Shown in pieces: positions 1-8,430 of a stretch of 64,000 nucleotides of DNA; the stretch's first letter is position 1; every line of letters begins with the position of its first letter. Source of the DNA: JAGVSZ01 sp963716855 (GTDB lineage: Bacteria > Pseudomonadota > Gammaproteobacteria > Burkholderiales > SG8-39); contig CAVQUV010000019.1 of the NCBI GenBank assembly GCA_963716855.1, forward strand, positions 186,001 to 250,000. The letters are read 5' to 3'. The translations under genes and the position numbers were made by a program. The notes beneath the pieces were generated by a model. The model was given only the letters and a program-made list of their open reading frames with translations, did not search any database and had not been told where the DNA came from.

Positions 1-1
1 C

Positions 2-299
2 GGGAAGGGCCGCATCACGGCGGTCGACGTCTCGCTCGACGGCGGCAGGAACTGGCGCGAAGCGCGAGCTGGAAGGCCCGGTGCTCGACAAGATGCTGAC
101 CCGCTTCCGCCTCCCGTGGAACTGGGACGGCGGGCCGGCGATCATCCAGAGCCGCGCGGTCGACTCGACCGGCTACGTGCAGCCGACGGTCGCGGACATC
201 CAGAAGGGCCGGGCGATCGTCGGATTCGTGCAGCACCACAACGGCATCCAGCCGTGGTCGATCAGCGCCAACGGGGAGGTGCGCAATGCGATCGCTTAA
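2..299 (+). CDS. soxC: Sulfane dehydrogenase subunit SoxC, C-terminal part (cut by window edge, frameshifted)
   Basis: This is the C-terminal end of the molybdenum-cofactor subunit of the SoxCD sulfane (sulfur) dehydrogenase, a periplasmic enzyme that oxidises the sulfane sulfur carried on SoxY. The readable part matches the dimerisation domain of the sulfite-oxidase family: VDVSLDGGRNW, then GPVLDKMLTRFRLPWNWDG, then TGYVQP, and an ending in HNGIQPW. The 5' end lies outside the window. The frame changes near base 65: the segment up to NWREA reads in frame 2 and ELEGPVLDK onward in frame 3, so one extra base is present. The stop TAA overlaps the start of soxD, as is usual for soxCD. SorA-type sulfite dehydrogenase is the alternative, but the partner is a long SoxD-like cytochrome, which favours SoxC. 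Confidence 0.8.
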   Translation, partial: GRAASRRSTSRSTAAGTGAKRELEGPVLDKMLTRFRLPWNWDGGPAIIQSRAVDSTGYVQPTVADIQKGRAIVGFVQHHNGIQPWSISANGEVRNAIA

Positions 300-875
300 C
301 GTGGCGGTTGGGAGTGGCGGCCGCGGTCGCGGTCGCGGTTGCGCGATGCAGCCGACGCGTCGGAACGCGTGGCGAACCCGGGCGTCAAGCTCGGCCAGCC
401 GATCGCCGAAGCCGACATCGCGCCGTGGAACATCGATGTCCGGGCCCCGGACGGGCGCGGGCTGCCGCCCGGCAGCGGCACCGTGGCCGACGGCAAGAAG
501 GTCTACGACGCGAAGTGCCTCGCGTGCCACGGCGCCGATGCGAAGGGCGGGCCGGTGTACGGCACGATGGTCGGGGGCATCGGCTCGTTCACGACGAGCA
601 CGCGGGTGCTGACGCCGGGGAGCATGTATCCCTACGCGCCGATCCTGTTCGACTACATCCGCCGCGCGATGCCGATGGATCGCCCGCAGTCGCTGACGAA
701 CGACGAGGTCTACGCACTGTCGGCCTACCTGCTGAACCTGAACGGCCTCGTGCCGGCCAACGCCGTGATGGACGCAAAGACGCTGACGGCCGTGCAGATG
801 CCGAACCGGAACGGGTTCATGGTGGACGACCGGCCGGACACCAAGGCCGTGCGCTGCATGACGAACTGCAAGTAG
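286..875 (+). CDS. soxD: Sulfane dehydrogenase cytochrome c subunit SoxD (two apparent +1 frameshifts at the N terminus)
   Basis: SoxD is the c-type cytochrome partner of SoxC and takes the electrons from sulfane oxidation in the periplasm. The mature part is clear: a haem motif CLACHGADAKGG, a downstream stretch with several methionines (candidate axial ligand), and the family ending MPNRNGFMVDDRPDT...RCMTNCK. The start ATG at 286 overlaps the end of soxC. Its signal peptide is readable only if one extra base is skipped near 298 and another near 344: MRSL, then TWRLGVAAAVAVAVA, then DAADASERVANPG. The 590-bp span equals whole codons plus two bases, which agrees with two +1 changes. Otherwise the only in-frame start would be a TTG at 339 with no export signal. 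A strong hairpin follows the stop. Confidence 0.82.
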
Positions 876-897
876 CCTGCGCTCGAGTCGGGCCGAA

Positions 898-943
898 GCG
901 GCCCGGCGCTCGCCGATCGTCGCGATCGGAGACGCCGGGCCGC
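898..943 (+). terminator. Long hairpin downstream of soxD
   Basis: An 11-bp stem (898-908 with 933-943) encloses a second 7-bp stem (913-919 with 923-929). No T-run follows, so this may be a factor-dependent terminator or mRNA-stabilising hairpin that closes the soxCD transcript before the oxygenase operon promoter. Confidence 0.55.
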
Positions 944-984
944 TGCGTTGAGGCGTGAGGCTTGCGCGTGGCGCAACGCATGCT

Positions 985-999
985 GTTTCGTTGCGAAAC
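985..999. promoter_or_regulatory. Candidate activator site (UAS), perfect palindrome
   Basis: GTTTCG-TTG-CGAAAC is a perfect inverted repeat about 108 bp upstream of the predicted start of the sigma-54 promoter at 1074-1088. Related 15-mers occur at 11767, 11977 and 27247, in front of the second oxygenase unit and the PanB-like operon. A further half site (CGAAAC) lies near 1019. The position and shape suit an upstream activating site for a sigma-54 activator. The response regulator at 27290-28699 is the obvious candidate. Confidence 0.6.
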
Positions 1000-1073
1000 G
1001 ATGGCGGGGGGACGAGGGTCGAAACCGCGGCGAGATGGCTCAAGAAAGAACGGCTTAGCCGCACCACGCCGAA

Positions 1074-1088
1074 TGGCACAGAACCTGC
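1074..1088 (+). promoter_or_regulatory. Sigma-54 (-24/-12) promoter of the first oxygenase operon
   Basis: TGGCACAGAACCTGC has the GG and GC elements exactly 12 bases apart, as sigma-54 requires, and matches the consensus well. The predicted transcript start is near 1100, 30 bases before the oxygenase alpha ATG. Confidence 0.7.
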
Positions 1089-1129
1089 CTTTAGGTCCTT
1101 AAGATTGACCGTCCGTCCTAGGAGCGAAC

Positions 1130-2341
1130 ATGGCCAAGAACGCCGCCGAATGGGCCGCGCGACCGAACTTCCCGGCCTCGCATTACGTCGACGCCCGGAT
1201 CTACAGCGACCCGACGATCTTCGAAGAGGAGAAGGAGAAGCTCTTCAAGAAGTGCTGGATCATCGCCTGCCACGAGTCGGAGATCCCGAACGCCTACGAC
1301 TACCGGCTGTTCACCCACCCCGCCGGCATGCCGCTCATCATCGTGCGCGGCGACGACATGAAGGTGCGCAGCTTCTACAACATCTGCCCGCATCGCGGCA
1401 ACGCGATCCTGTACGACCCGGCGGGCAATGCCAAGCGGATGACGTGCATCTTCCACCAGTGGTCGTTCGACACGCGCGGCGCGTGCGTCGACATCACCCG
1501 CGCCGAGCAGGGCTACCAGGACCGCTTCGGCAAGCAGGACGCCGGCCTGCGCGAGGTGCGGAGCGAGGTCGGCTTCGGCGGCTTCGTCTGGGTGAACGTC
1601 GATGACGCCGGGCCCACGCTGCAGGAGTTCATCGGGCCGGCGCTCGACATGCTCGAGCCGTACATGCGCGAGCCGATGGAGGTGTTCCACTTCCACAAGG
1701 CGGTCGTGAGCACGAACTTCAAGCTGTGGCACGACACCAACAGCGAGTTCTATCACGACTTCCTGCACTACTTCAATCGCATCACCGGCATGATGCAGCC
1801 CGGCTACTTCGACCGGAAGTACGTCGGCTATCCGAACGGGCACGCATCGGTCGGCTCGATGGAGATCAAGTACGACGCGTACGAAGGCAGCAAGCAGCGC
1901 GCCGTCGGCTGGCCGGGGCTCGCGCCGGGCGGCTGGATCCTGATCGACATCTTCCCCGGCATGACCTTCAACCTGCGCACCTCCGTGCTCCGCATGGACA
2001 CCGTGGTGCCGCTCGGCCCCGACAAGGTCATCATCGAGTTCCGCGGCCTCGGCCTCAAGAGCGACACTGCGGAGCAGCGCAAGCAGCGGGTGTTCGACCA
2101 CAACGTGATCTGGGGGCCGTTCGGCCGCAACCTGCACGAGGATCTCCTCGGCGTGCACGGCCAGGGCATCGCGCTGCGCAGCGGGACCGACGCGCGCTGG
2201 ATCCTCCAGGGCCGCCAGGAGAACAGCACGATCCACGACGAGGTCGGCATGCGCCACTACTACGCCGAGTGGAGCCAGCGGATGGGCCGTCCGGCCTACG
2301 ATCCGTTCCACGAAGGCAAGCCGGCGCGCGCCGTCGCCTGA
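1130..2341 (+). CDS. MsmA-like Rieske oxygenase alpha subunit (first copy)
   Basis: This is the catalytic subunit of a ring-hydroxylating-type Rieske non-haem iron oxygenase, 403 aa. The Rieske cluster motif is at residues 86-109 (C86-x-H88, 17 residues, C106-x2-H109). The mononuclear iron region is DTNSEFYHDFLH at 202-213, with H209 and H213 as candidate ligands. From memory, the overall sequence (NFPASHYVD, VGFGGFVWVN, GPFGRNLHEDL, TIHDEVGMRHYYAEW) resembles the methanesulfonate monooxygenase hydroxylase MsmA. It lacks the long insert that I recall between the two halves of the MsmA Rieske motif, so the substrate may differ. It heads an operon containing the beta subunit, reductase, ferredoxin and an ABC importer, downstream of a sigma-54 promoter. 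The start is the ATG preceded by TAGGAG. A paralogue lies at 12013-13233. Confidence 0.8.
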   Translation: MAKNAAEWAARPNFPASHYVDARIYSDPTIFEEEKEKLFKKCWIIACHESEIPNAYDYRLFTHPAGMPLIIVRGDDMKVRSFYNICPHRGNAILYDPAGNAKRMTCIFHQWSFDTRGACVDITRAEQGYQDRFGKQDAGLREVRSEVGFGGFVWVNVDDAGPTLQEFIGPALDMLEPYMREPMEVFHFHKAVVSTNFKLWHDTNSEFYHDFLHYFNRITGMMQPGYFDRKYVGYPNGHASVGSMEIKYDAYEGSKQRAVGWPGLAPGGWILIDIFPGMTFNLRTSVLRMDTVVPLGPDKVIIEFRGLGLKSDTAEQRKQRVFDHNVIWGPFGRNLHEDLLGVHGQGIALRSGTDARWILQGRQENSTIHDEVGMRHYYAEWSQRMGRPAYDPFHEGKPARAVA

Positions 2342-2354
2342 GGAGGATCCCGCA

Positions 2355-2825
2355 ATGACGACGAGCGAACAGCGCCACGCCATCGAGGAGCTCGTCTACC
2401 GCTCCTGCCTCGCGCTCGACGCCAAGGACTGGAAGGGCTTCCTCGAGCTGTGCGACCCGGGTTTCCGCTACGCCATCACCGCGTTCAGCCCCGAGATCCG
2501 CAAGGACATGACGTGGCTCGACCACGACAAGGACGGCTTCGCCACCCTCCTCGGCAATCTGCCCAAGCACAACAGCGACCACTCTCCGATCACCCGCCAC
2601 GCCACCGTGTACACGGTCGACGTGGACGCGGCGGGGAGCGAGGCCAAGGTGGTCTCGGCGCTGCAGGTGTTCCGCACCGCGCTCGACGGCGGCGCGACCG
2701 AGCTCTTCGCGGTCGGGCACGTCCACGACACGGTGAAGCTCGGGAGCGGCGGGCCGAAGCTCGGCGCACGCACCGTGCGCCTCGACACGCGCCTGCTCGG
2801 CTTCGGCTATCACGTTCCTTTCTAG
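2355..2825 (+). CDS. MsmB-like oxygenase beta subunit (first copy)
   Basis: This 156-aa protein is the small structural subunit of the Rieske oxygenase and belongs to the SnoaL/NTF2-like fold of ring-hydroxylating dioxygenase beta subunits. Features seen are an N-terminal helix with LDAKDWKGFLELCDP, the segment TWLDHDKDGF, and a C-terminal TVRLDTRLLGFGYHVPF. It starts 13 bases after the alpha gene with AGGAGG just upstream, as expected for an alpha-beta pair. The same segments recur in the second beta subunit at 13250-13709. It has no catalytic residues of its own; its role is assembly of the alpha-beta hexamer. The match to MsmB is from family resemblance and context, not from a search. Confidence 0.78.
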   Translation: MTTSEQRHAIEELVYRSCLALDAKDWKGFLELCDPGFRYAITAFSPEIRKDMTWLDHDKDGFATLLGNLPKHNSDHSPITRHATVYTVDVDAAGSEAKVVSALQVFRTALDGGATELFAVGHVHDTVKLGSGGPKLGARTVRLDTRLLGFGYHVPF

Positions 2826-2871
2826 GAGGAAACCGATGCCGACGGCATCGCTTTCGCTGAATTCGGGGAGC

Positions 2872-2937
2872 ACGAGGGGGCGCCGCGGAGCGGCCAGGTG
2901 GGGCGGAGGGGCCCCCACCCCTCCTTTGCCCCCTCGT
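2872..2937 (+). repeat. Nested inverted repeat between beta subunit and reductase genes
   Basis: An outer 10-bp stem (2872-2881 with 2928-2937) encloses an inner 7-bp stem (2905-2911 with 2918-2924). It lies in the 142-bp gap of an otherwise tight operon and could be an intergenic repeat element, an mRNA processing site or an attenuator. Confidence 0.5.
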
Positions 2938-2967
2938 AGCGTGGCTAACTAGAGGCGGCACGAATCA

Positions 2968-4008
2968 ATGCGGGTGCAGGTCAACGCGCGGAACCGGGCC
3001 TACGAGTTCGACGCCGAACCGGGCGAGAAGATCCTGTTTGCGGGTCTGCGCGCGAACATCGACCTTCCCTACGAGTGCGCGACCGGCACCTGCGGCACCT
3101 GCAAGGCGCGGCTCGTCGAAGGACGCACCGAGGACGCCTGGCCCGACGCGAGCGGCAAGAAATACCTGAAGGGCGCGGGCGAGTTCCTGATGTGCCAGTG
3201 CGCCCCGGCCGGCGACGTCGTCGCCGAGGTCGGGAGCTTCGTCTACGCGACCGACCCGGGCGCCTGCCCCGCGCGCCACGTCACGGGCGTCCTGTCGGCG
3301 ATTCGGCGCCTTACCCCGGACGTCCTTGCGTTCGACGTCGCGCTGGACGAGGCGCTCGACTTCGACGCCGGCCAGTTCATGGCGATCGCGGCGCCCGGCG
3401 TGGCCGGGTTCCGCGGCTACTCGATGGTCGGCTTCGCGCGCCGGGCGCGCCGGGTCGAGTTCGTCGTCAAGAAAAAGCACGGCGGCGGCGTTTCCGAGTG
3501 GCTGTTCGGCGGCGCAAGCGCCGGCGCGCGGCTGAAGCTCTTCGGTCCCCTCGGCAAGGCGACGTTCCATCCGAGCCTGGCGAAGAACGTGCTCTGCATC
3601 GCCGGCGGCAGCGGCATCGCCGGAATGATGTCGATTCTCGCGCGCGCCACCCAGGAAGGCTACTTCGGCCAGCACCGCGGATACGTGTTCTTCGGCGTGC
3701 GCACCCTGAACGACGCGTTCTACCTCGACGAGCTCGCCGCCCTCCAGCGCACCTGCCCGGACCGGCTCGAGGTCACCGTGGCGCTGTCCGACGAGGACGT
3801 GCCGGCGGCCGCGTCCGAGCGGCATCCCACGCTCCGGTTCGCGCGCGGAATGGTGCACGAGGTCGCGAAGCAGGCGATGCAGGGCAAGTATCAGAACGTC
3901 CGCGCCTACCTCGCCGGGCCGCCGCCCGCGGTGGACTCGGCGATCCGGTTCCTGCTGCTCGAGGCGCGGCTGACGGCCGACAACATCCGCTACGACAAAT
4001 TCAGCTGA
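2968..4008 (+). CDS. Oxygenase reductase: plant-type [2Fe-2S] ferredoxin, FAD and NAD(P)H domains
   Basis: This 346-aa protein passes electrons from NAD(P)H through FAD and a [2Fe-2S] centre to the Rieske ferredoxin or oxygenase. The N-terminal plant-type ferredoxin domain has C37, C42 and C45 (YECATGTCGTC) and a fourth cysteine at C76 or C78. The FAD-binding motif R149-G-Y-S follows, then the nucleotide-binding GGSGIAG at 213-219 and a C-terminal YLAGPPP. This N-ferredoxin layout is that of MsmD and benzoate or methane monooxygenase reductases. It sits between the beta subunit and the ferredoxin fusion, so the operon holds a complete three-component system. The second oxygenase pair at 12013 has no reductase of its own and may share this one. 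Confidence 0.85.
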   Translation: MRVQVNARNRAYEFDAEPGEKILFAGLRANIDLPYECATGTCGTCKARLVEGRTEDAWPDASGKKYLKGAGEFLMCQCAPAGDVVAEVGSFVYATDPGACPARHVTGVLSAIRRLTPDVLAFDVALDEALDFDAGQFMAIAAPGVAGFRGYSMVGFARRARRVEFVVKKKHGGGVSEWLFGGASAGARLKLFGPLGKATFHPSLAKNVLCIAGGSGIAGMMSILARATQEGYFGQHRGYVFFGVRTLNDAFYLDELAALQRTCPDRLEVTVALSDEDVPAAASERHPTLRFARGMVHEVAKQAMQGKYQNVRAYLAGPPPAVDSAIRFLLLEARLTADNIRYDKFS

Positions 4009-4143
4009 TGGAGCGTCTGCTAAGGTTATTCGGCGAATGACACCGCGAGCTCAAACCGACGTCAGGCGCTATCGAGCGTTGTCCTCGCTCGTCCAGCTGC
4101 GCTGCCTCGCGACATTCCGTCGTTCTGTCCTGGACTTTCCCTA

Positions 4144-4872
4144 ATGGCCAAGCGACTCGTCTGCCGCACCGGCGACATCCCCGCGAACGGCATGAAGGAA
4201 TGCGAGGCCGAGGGCGGGCTCAAGCTGGTCGTCGCGAACTCGGGCGCCGATTACTTCGCGTTCCAGGCGATCTGTCCGCACCAGGAGGTGCCGCTGTGCG
4301 AGGGCCTCTACGACGGCACGGTGGTCACCTGCCACATGCACCTGTGGCAGTGGGACGTGCGCAGCGGCGCGCCGATCGGGCTCGCCGAGGCGCCGCTCGA
4401 GCGCTACGACCTGTCGGTCGAGGGTGACTCGATCTACGTCGAGTCGAAGAGCGCGATCGACGTCGGCACCCTGTTCGCCGGCGCGTCCGAGGCCACGCTG
4501 GCGAAGCTCGCCGCACTGGCGCGCCGCGAGACCTATCCGCCGGGCGCGGTGGTATATCGCGTCGGCGACCCGGCCGAGGACTTCTTCGTGCTCGAATCGG
4601 GGCACGTCGAGTTCCAGATCGGGCGCGACGAGCGCACCAGCCCGGCGGGGTTCATGCTCCGCAAGGGCGAGGTGTTCGGGTGGGCCGCGCTGCTCGAGAA
4701 CCACCCGCGGCGCATCGCGAATGCGCGTGCGCTCGAGGAATCGGCGCTGCTGCGGATCAACGGCACCGAGGCGCTGCGCGTCCTGGAGGCCGACCCGCAG
4801 TCGGGCTTTCTGGTCATGCGGCGGCTGTCCGCGCTGATCGCGCGCTATCTGGCCGAACCGGGAGCGAAGTGA
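4144..4872 (+). CDS. Rieske ferredoxin fused to a cyclic-nucleotide-type (FGW) domain
   Basis: Residues 1-100 form a Rieske ferredoxin (C44-x-H46, 16 residues, C63-x2-H66, followed by LWQWD) that should shuttle electrons from the reductase to the oxygenase. Residues 105-242 form a cNMP-binding/CRP-type jelly roll: GDPAEDFFVLESG at 141-153, then GEVFGWAALLENHPRR at 175-190. In CRP-like domains the binding cassette reads F-G-E; here the glutamate that contacts the ribose is W180, so cAMP binding is doubtful. There is no helix-turn-helix after it. Closely similar domains occur in the permease at 6215 and the protein at 25788. Known MsmC-type ferredoxins are about 110-120 aa, so the extra domain is unusual. 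It may tune electron transfer in response to a ligand; this is inference. The 135 bp before it shows no clear feature. Confidence 0.8.
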   Translation: MAKRLVCRTGDIPANGMKECEAEGGLKLVVANSGADYFAFQAICPHQEVPLCEGLYDGTVVTCHMHLWQWDVRSGAPIGLAEAPLERYDLSVEGDSIYVESKSAIDVGTLFAGASEATLAKLAALARRETYPPGAVVYRVGDPAEDFFVLESGHVEFQIGRDERTSPAGFMLRKGEVFGWAALLENHPRRIANARALEESALLRINGTEALRVLEADPQSGFLVMRRLSALIARYLAEPGAK

Positions 4873-4984
4873 CGCGGGAACGAACGAGGACTTCCGGGAG
4901 TCGCGGCGAATCCCGGGGGCCACAAGAACACACGCCGAAGGCTAGCCCCGTGTCGGCATGACACGCATATCAAAGGAGGTCAAC

Positions 4985-6103
4985 ATGAGAGGAACGATGC
5001 TGCGCTGGGCGACGGCCGCGGTCATGCCGTTCGCCGTTGCGATGGGAATCGCGCACGCCCAGGAGGACTACGGCAAGCCGGGCGGCCCGGTCAAGCTGAC
5101 GGTCGGCTACCAGCCCTACTACACCCAGTCCTGGTCCGGCGTCGTCATGCGGGGCAAGAAGTTCTACGAAAAGTACCTGCCGAAGGGCTCCGAGGTCGAA
5201 TTCCAGATCGGGCTGCAGGGCGCGATCATCGTCAACAACATGCTGGCCGGGAAGCAGCAGATCGGCTACATGGGCGATATGCCGGCCATCGTGTCGACGA
5301 CCAAGACCGAGACCGCCGACATCCGGCTGGTCGCCAGCCTCGGCCTCGGCTACGACCAGTGCAACATCTTCCTCGCCCGCAACGATGCGCCGCAGTTTGC
5401 GACGCCGCAGGCCTTCATCAAGTGGCTCGACGGCAAGATCGTCGCGGTGCCGAAGGGCAGCTGCACCGACCGCTTCGCCCAGGCGACGTTCAAGAAGGAG
5501 AACGTCAACCCGAAGGAGTATCTCAACCAGAACATCGAGGTCATCACCTCGAATTTCCGCGCCGGCAAGATCGACGCGGCGGTGATCTGGGAGCCGACCG
5601 CATCGCGTCTGGTGCAGGAAGGCCTGGCGCGGCGCGTCGCCTCGGGCGCGAGCGTGAGCGAGAACGACGGCGGATTCCTCGCCATGCGCGCCGACCTCAT
5701 CAAGGCGCGGCCGGACGTCGTGAAGGCATGGATGAACGCCGAGCTGGATGCGCAGCTCTTCCTCGCCGATCCGAAGAACGCGGCCGAAGTGATCAGGATG
5801 GCGAAGGAGCAGACCACCGGCTTTTCCGAGCGCGCGCTGTGGTACTCGCTCTACGGCACGTACCCGCAGGGCTCGGGCGGCTCGGCGGTGCGCAATCAGC
5901 TGCATTACACCTTCACGCCGGAGACGCGCGAGCTGATCAAGCGCGCTTCCGCGTTCCTGTACTCGATCAAGAGCATCAACGTCGAGAGCCTTCGTCCGGA
6001 GGCGATCGACGCGAGCTGGAGCGAGCAGGTGCTGAAAGAGCGCAACGTCAAGGCGCCGATCGGCAACGTGAACGGTCTGCCCGACGCGCAAGCGCCGAAG
6101 TGA
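4985..6103 (+). CDS. ABC transporter substrate-binding protein, sulfonate/nitrate/taurine (NMT1/SsuA) type
   Basis: This periplasmic binding protein (372 aa) captures the substrate of the importer encoded next to it. The start is the ATG after AAAGGAGGTCAAC, which gives a signal peptide ending AMGIAHAQ. The mature protein shows the NMT1/SsuA pattern: VGYQPYYTQSWSG, IVNNMLAGKQQIGYMGDMP, then FRAGKIDAAVIWEPTASRL near the middle. This class binds sulfonates, nitrate, taurine or similar small anions; the exact ligand cannot be read from sequence. Its place after the oxygenase electron-transfer genes suggests that it delivers the oxygenase substrate. A stable hairpin after the stop may let this gene be expressed above the membrane components. 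Confidence 0.85.
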   Translation: MRGTMLRWATAAVMPFAVAMGIAHAQEDYGKPGGPVKLTVGYQPYYTQSWSGVVMRGKKFYEKYLPKGSEVEFQIGLQGAIIVNNMLAGKQQIGYMGDMPAIVSTTKTETADIRLVASLGLGYDQCNIFLARNDAPQFATPQAFIKWLDGKIVAVPKGSCTDRFAQATFKKENVNPKEYLNQNIEVITSNFRAGKIDAAVIWEPTASRLVQEGLARRVASGASVSENDGGFLAMRADLIKARPDVVKAWMNAELDAQLFLADPKNAAEVIRMAKEQTTGFSERALWYSLYGTYPQGSGGSAVRNQLHYTFTPETRELIKRASAFLYSIKSINVESLRPEAIDASWSEQVLKERNVKAPIGNVNGLPDAQAPK

Positions 6104-6154
6104 TCGATCCGTGTCGTCGTCCGCGCGGCGAAGCGGCGCGGCCGGCACGAAGCC

Positions 6155-6179
6155 CCCCTCTCCCCTCGCGGGAGAGGGG
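6155..6179 (+). repeat. GC-rich stem-loop between binding-protein and permease genes
   Basis: A perfect 10-bp stem (6155-6164 with 6170-6179) has a 5-base loop and is followed by TAGGGGTGAGGG. This resembles intergenic repeats common in proteobacteria. It probably stabilises or terminates part of the transcript after the binding-protein gene. Confidence 0.6.
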
Positions 6180-6214
6180 CTAGGGGTGAGGGAGCTCGGG
6201 GGCTGCGCAAGGCA

Positions 6215-7567
6215 ATGGAGCTGACAATCAATAACGGGAGCAACGCCGCTCCGGACGACGTGCTGAGCGTCCTGCGCGAGACCATGCCGTTCGGCGGCGC
6301 GCCCGACGAACTGCTGCGCAAGGTCGCTGCGATCGCCCGCCGCGCCCGGTACGCGGCCGGTGCGCGCATCTATAACGCGGGGGACGACGCCGACGACGTC
6401 TACGTCGTGGTCAGCGGCCGGGTCGAGCACATCTTCACCTCGGAGGTCGGCGCGCGCGAGCCGCTCAAGCGGATGACGCGCGGCGGCGTGTTCGGCTGGG
6501 CGGGTCTCCTGCTCGGCCACACGCGGCGGCTTGCGACCGTCACGGCGCTCGAGGCGTCCGAGTTGGTGCACATCGACACCGAGGCGCTCGTGAAGATCCT
6601 CGAGGCCGAGCCGGCGCCGGCGAACGCGGTGATGGAGCGACTCGCGTCGATGATCGTGCGCGAGTTCACGGTGCCGGAGTTGCTCGCGCAGGTGCGCCGG
6701 CTGTCCGGCGAGCCGCAGCCCGAGGAGATGTCGACCCTCGAGCTCACGCTGTACCGGCTCGGGCAGTGGGCGAAGAGCCCGCGCCCGTACCTCATGCTCA
6801 TCGGGTTCGCGCTGCTGCTCGGCACCTGGTATTTCACGGTGGAGGTGTGGAAGCTGCCGCGCTTCCGCGAGATGCCCGGCATCACGAAGGTCGTGAAGGA
6901 GTGGTTCAGCCCCAACCCGGTGTACGGGCTCTCGTTCTACACCGAGGAGTACTACAAGCACATCGCGGTCTCCGTCTGGCGCATCGCGCAGGCGTTCTTC
7001 CTCGCCACGATGTGCGGCGTCCCGTTCGGCCTCTTCCTCGGCTGGTCGCGCAAGTTCAAGGAGTACGTGTTCCCGGTGTTCGAGCTGCTGCGCCCGATCC
7101 CGATCCTCGCCTGGGTGCCGCTCGCGATCGTGATGTTCATCGCCACCGAGTCGGCGGTGGTCTTCCTCGCCTTCCTCGCCTCGTTCTTCGCCACCGCCCT
7201 CAACACGATGCTCGGCGTGGAGTCGATCGACGAATCCTACGTGCGCGCGGCGAACTGCCTCGGCGCGAACAAGTGGCAGGTGTTCCGGCACGTCATCGTG
7301 CCGGGCGCGATGCCGTTCATCTTCACCGGCCTGCAGATCTCGATCGGCGTGTCGTGGTTCTCGCTCGTCGCCGCCGAGATGGTGTCCGGGCAGTACGGCC
7401 TGGGATACGTGATCAACACCTCCTACATGATGGTGCGCTACCCGACCATCGTGATCGGCATGATCACGCTGGGCTTCGTGGGCTACGCGACGAGCGCCCT
7501 GGTGCGCCTCGCCGGCGACTACATGATGGAGTGGCGGGTGCGCGAGCTCGCCCTCTCGGAACGCTGA
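6215..7567 (+). CDS. ABC importer permease with an N-terminal cyclic-nucleotide-type (FGW) domain
   Basis: This 450-aa inner-membrane protein has two parts. Residues 15-150 are a cNMP-type jelly roll with the segments NAGDDADDVYVVVSG and GGVFGWAGLLLGHTRR (FGW at 93-95, where CRP-like proteins have FGE). From about residue 190 on it is a BPD_transp_1/SsuC-like permease with several membrane spans and an EAA loop (RAANCLGANKWQVFRHVIVPG) that docks the ATPase. SsuC/TauC permeases are normally about 260-280 aa with no such domain, so the fusion is unusual and could gate transport by a cytoplasmic ligand. The ATPase gene begins 3 bases after its stop. The start ATG at 6215 has only a weak ribosome site. 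Confidence 0.83.
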   Translation: MELTINNGSNAAPDDVLSVLRETMPFGGAPDELLRKVAAIARRARYAAGARIYNAGDDADDVYVVVSGRVEHIFTSEVGAREPLKRMTRGGVFGWAGLLLGHTRRLATVTALEASELVHIDTEALVKILEAEPAPANAVMERLASMIVREFTVPELLAQVRRLSGEPQPEEMSTLELTLYRLGQWAKSPRPYLMLIGFALLLGTWYFTVEVWKLPRFREMPGITKVVKEWFSPNPVYGLSFYTEEYYKHIAVSVWRIAQAFFLATMCGVPFGLFLGWSRKFKEYVFPVFELLRPIPILAWVPLAIVMFIATESAVVFLAFLASFFATALNTMLGVESIDESYVRAANCLGANKWQVFRHVIVPGAMPFIFTGLQISIGVSWFSLVAAEMVSGQYGLGYVINTSYMMVRYPTIVIGMITLGFVGYATSALVRLAGDYMMEWRVRELALSER

Positions 7568-7569
7568 CC

Positions 7570-8427
7570 ATGGACATGCGCGCGGCCGGCCCGCCCGGCT
7601 CCCCGGTGACCCGCGGTCGGATCCTGATCGACGACGTCGTCAAGGTCTACGATCCCGAAGGCGCGGCCGTCATGGCCGTGGACCACTGCTCGCTCGAGAT
7701 CGAGGCGGGCGAGATCTGCATGATCGTCGGGCCGTCGGGCTGCGGCAAGACGACGCTGCTCAACGCGATCGCCGGCTTTCACGACATCACCTCCGGGCGC
7801 ATCCTGCTCGACGGCGAAGTGCTGTGCTCGGCGGAGCGACCCAAGGCCGAGCCCGGTCCCGACCGGATCGTCGTGTTCCAGAACGGCGCCCTGTTCCCGT
7901 GGAAAACGAACCTCGAGAACGTCATCTTCGGCCCGGTGATGCAGGGCAAGCTCGCGCGCAAGCAGGCGATCGACAAGGGCCGCGCGATGATGGCCGACGC
8001 GGGGCTCTCGAGCGTCGAGCACAGCTATCCGGGCGAGGTGTCCTCCGGCATGCGGCGCCGGGTGGAGATCGTGCGCGCGCTGATGAACGACCCGCGCGTG
8101 CTGCTCCTCGACGAGCCGTACCGCGCGCTCGACTCGCTCACCAAGAGCGTGATGCACGAGGCGCTGCTCGAGATCTACTACAAGAACAAGGTGACGATCT
8201 TCTTCATCACCCACGACCTCGAGGAGGCGATCTTCCTCGGGCACAAGGTGGCGATCATGACCACCCGGCCCTGCAAGCCGAAGAAGGTGCTCTCGGTCGA
8301 CATCCCCCACCCGCGCGACTACAGCGTGCTCACGTCGAAGCGTTTCCGCGAGCTGATCGAGGAGACCAACGAGGCGGTGCACGAGGAAGCGCTGAAGGCC
8401 TTCCAGGCCGGCGAGAAGGAGGGCTAG
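7570..8427 (+). CDS. ABC importer ATPase 1 (degenerate signature motif)
   Basis: This 285-aa nucleotide-binding subunit is of the SsuB/TauB/NrtD type. Seen are Walker A GPSGCGKT at 54-61, Q-loop FQNGALFPW with Q104, Walker B LLLDEPYRALD near 178-188, and switch histidine H215 in ITHDLEEA. The signature is altered: VSSGMRRR at 157-164 replaces LSGGMQRR. The second ATPase at 9430 has a normal signature but lacks the switch histidine. The two would therefore complement each other in a heterodimer with one consensus and one degenerate ATP site. The start ATG lies 3 bases after the permease stop. Confidence 0.87.
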   Translation: MDMRAAGPPGSPVTRGRILIDDVVKVYDPEGAAVMAVDHCSLEIEAGEICMIVGPSGCGKTTLLNAIAGFHDITSGRILLDGEVLCSAERPKAEPGPDRIVVFQNGALFPWKTNLENVIFGPVMQGKLARKQAIDKGRAMMADAGLSSVEHSYPGEVSSGMRRRVEIVRALMNDPRVLLLDEPYRALDSLTKSVMHEALLEIYYKNKVTIFFITHDLEEAIFLGHKVAIMTTRPCKPKKVLSVDIPHPRDYSVLTSKRFRELIEETNEAVHEEALKAFQAGEKEG

Positions 8428-8430
8428 GCG

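Noticed and set aside
1130..2341. Naming the oxygenase alpha subunit msmA outright.
   Set aside because: The spacing in the Rieske motif differs from the MsmA I recall, and no search was possible, so only MsmA-like is claimed.
2836..2952. A 38-codon open frame with AGGAGGA upstream between the beta subunit and the reductase.
   Set aside because: It runs through the nested inverted repeat, its product is low-complexity (G, R, P rich) and has no family look. The ribosome site may be left over from before the repeat arose.
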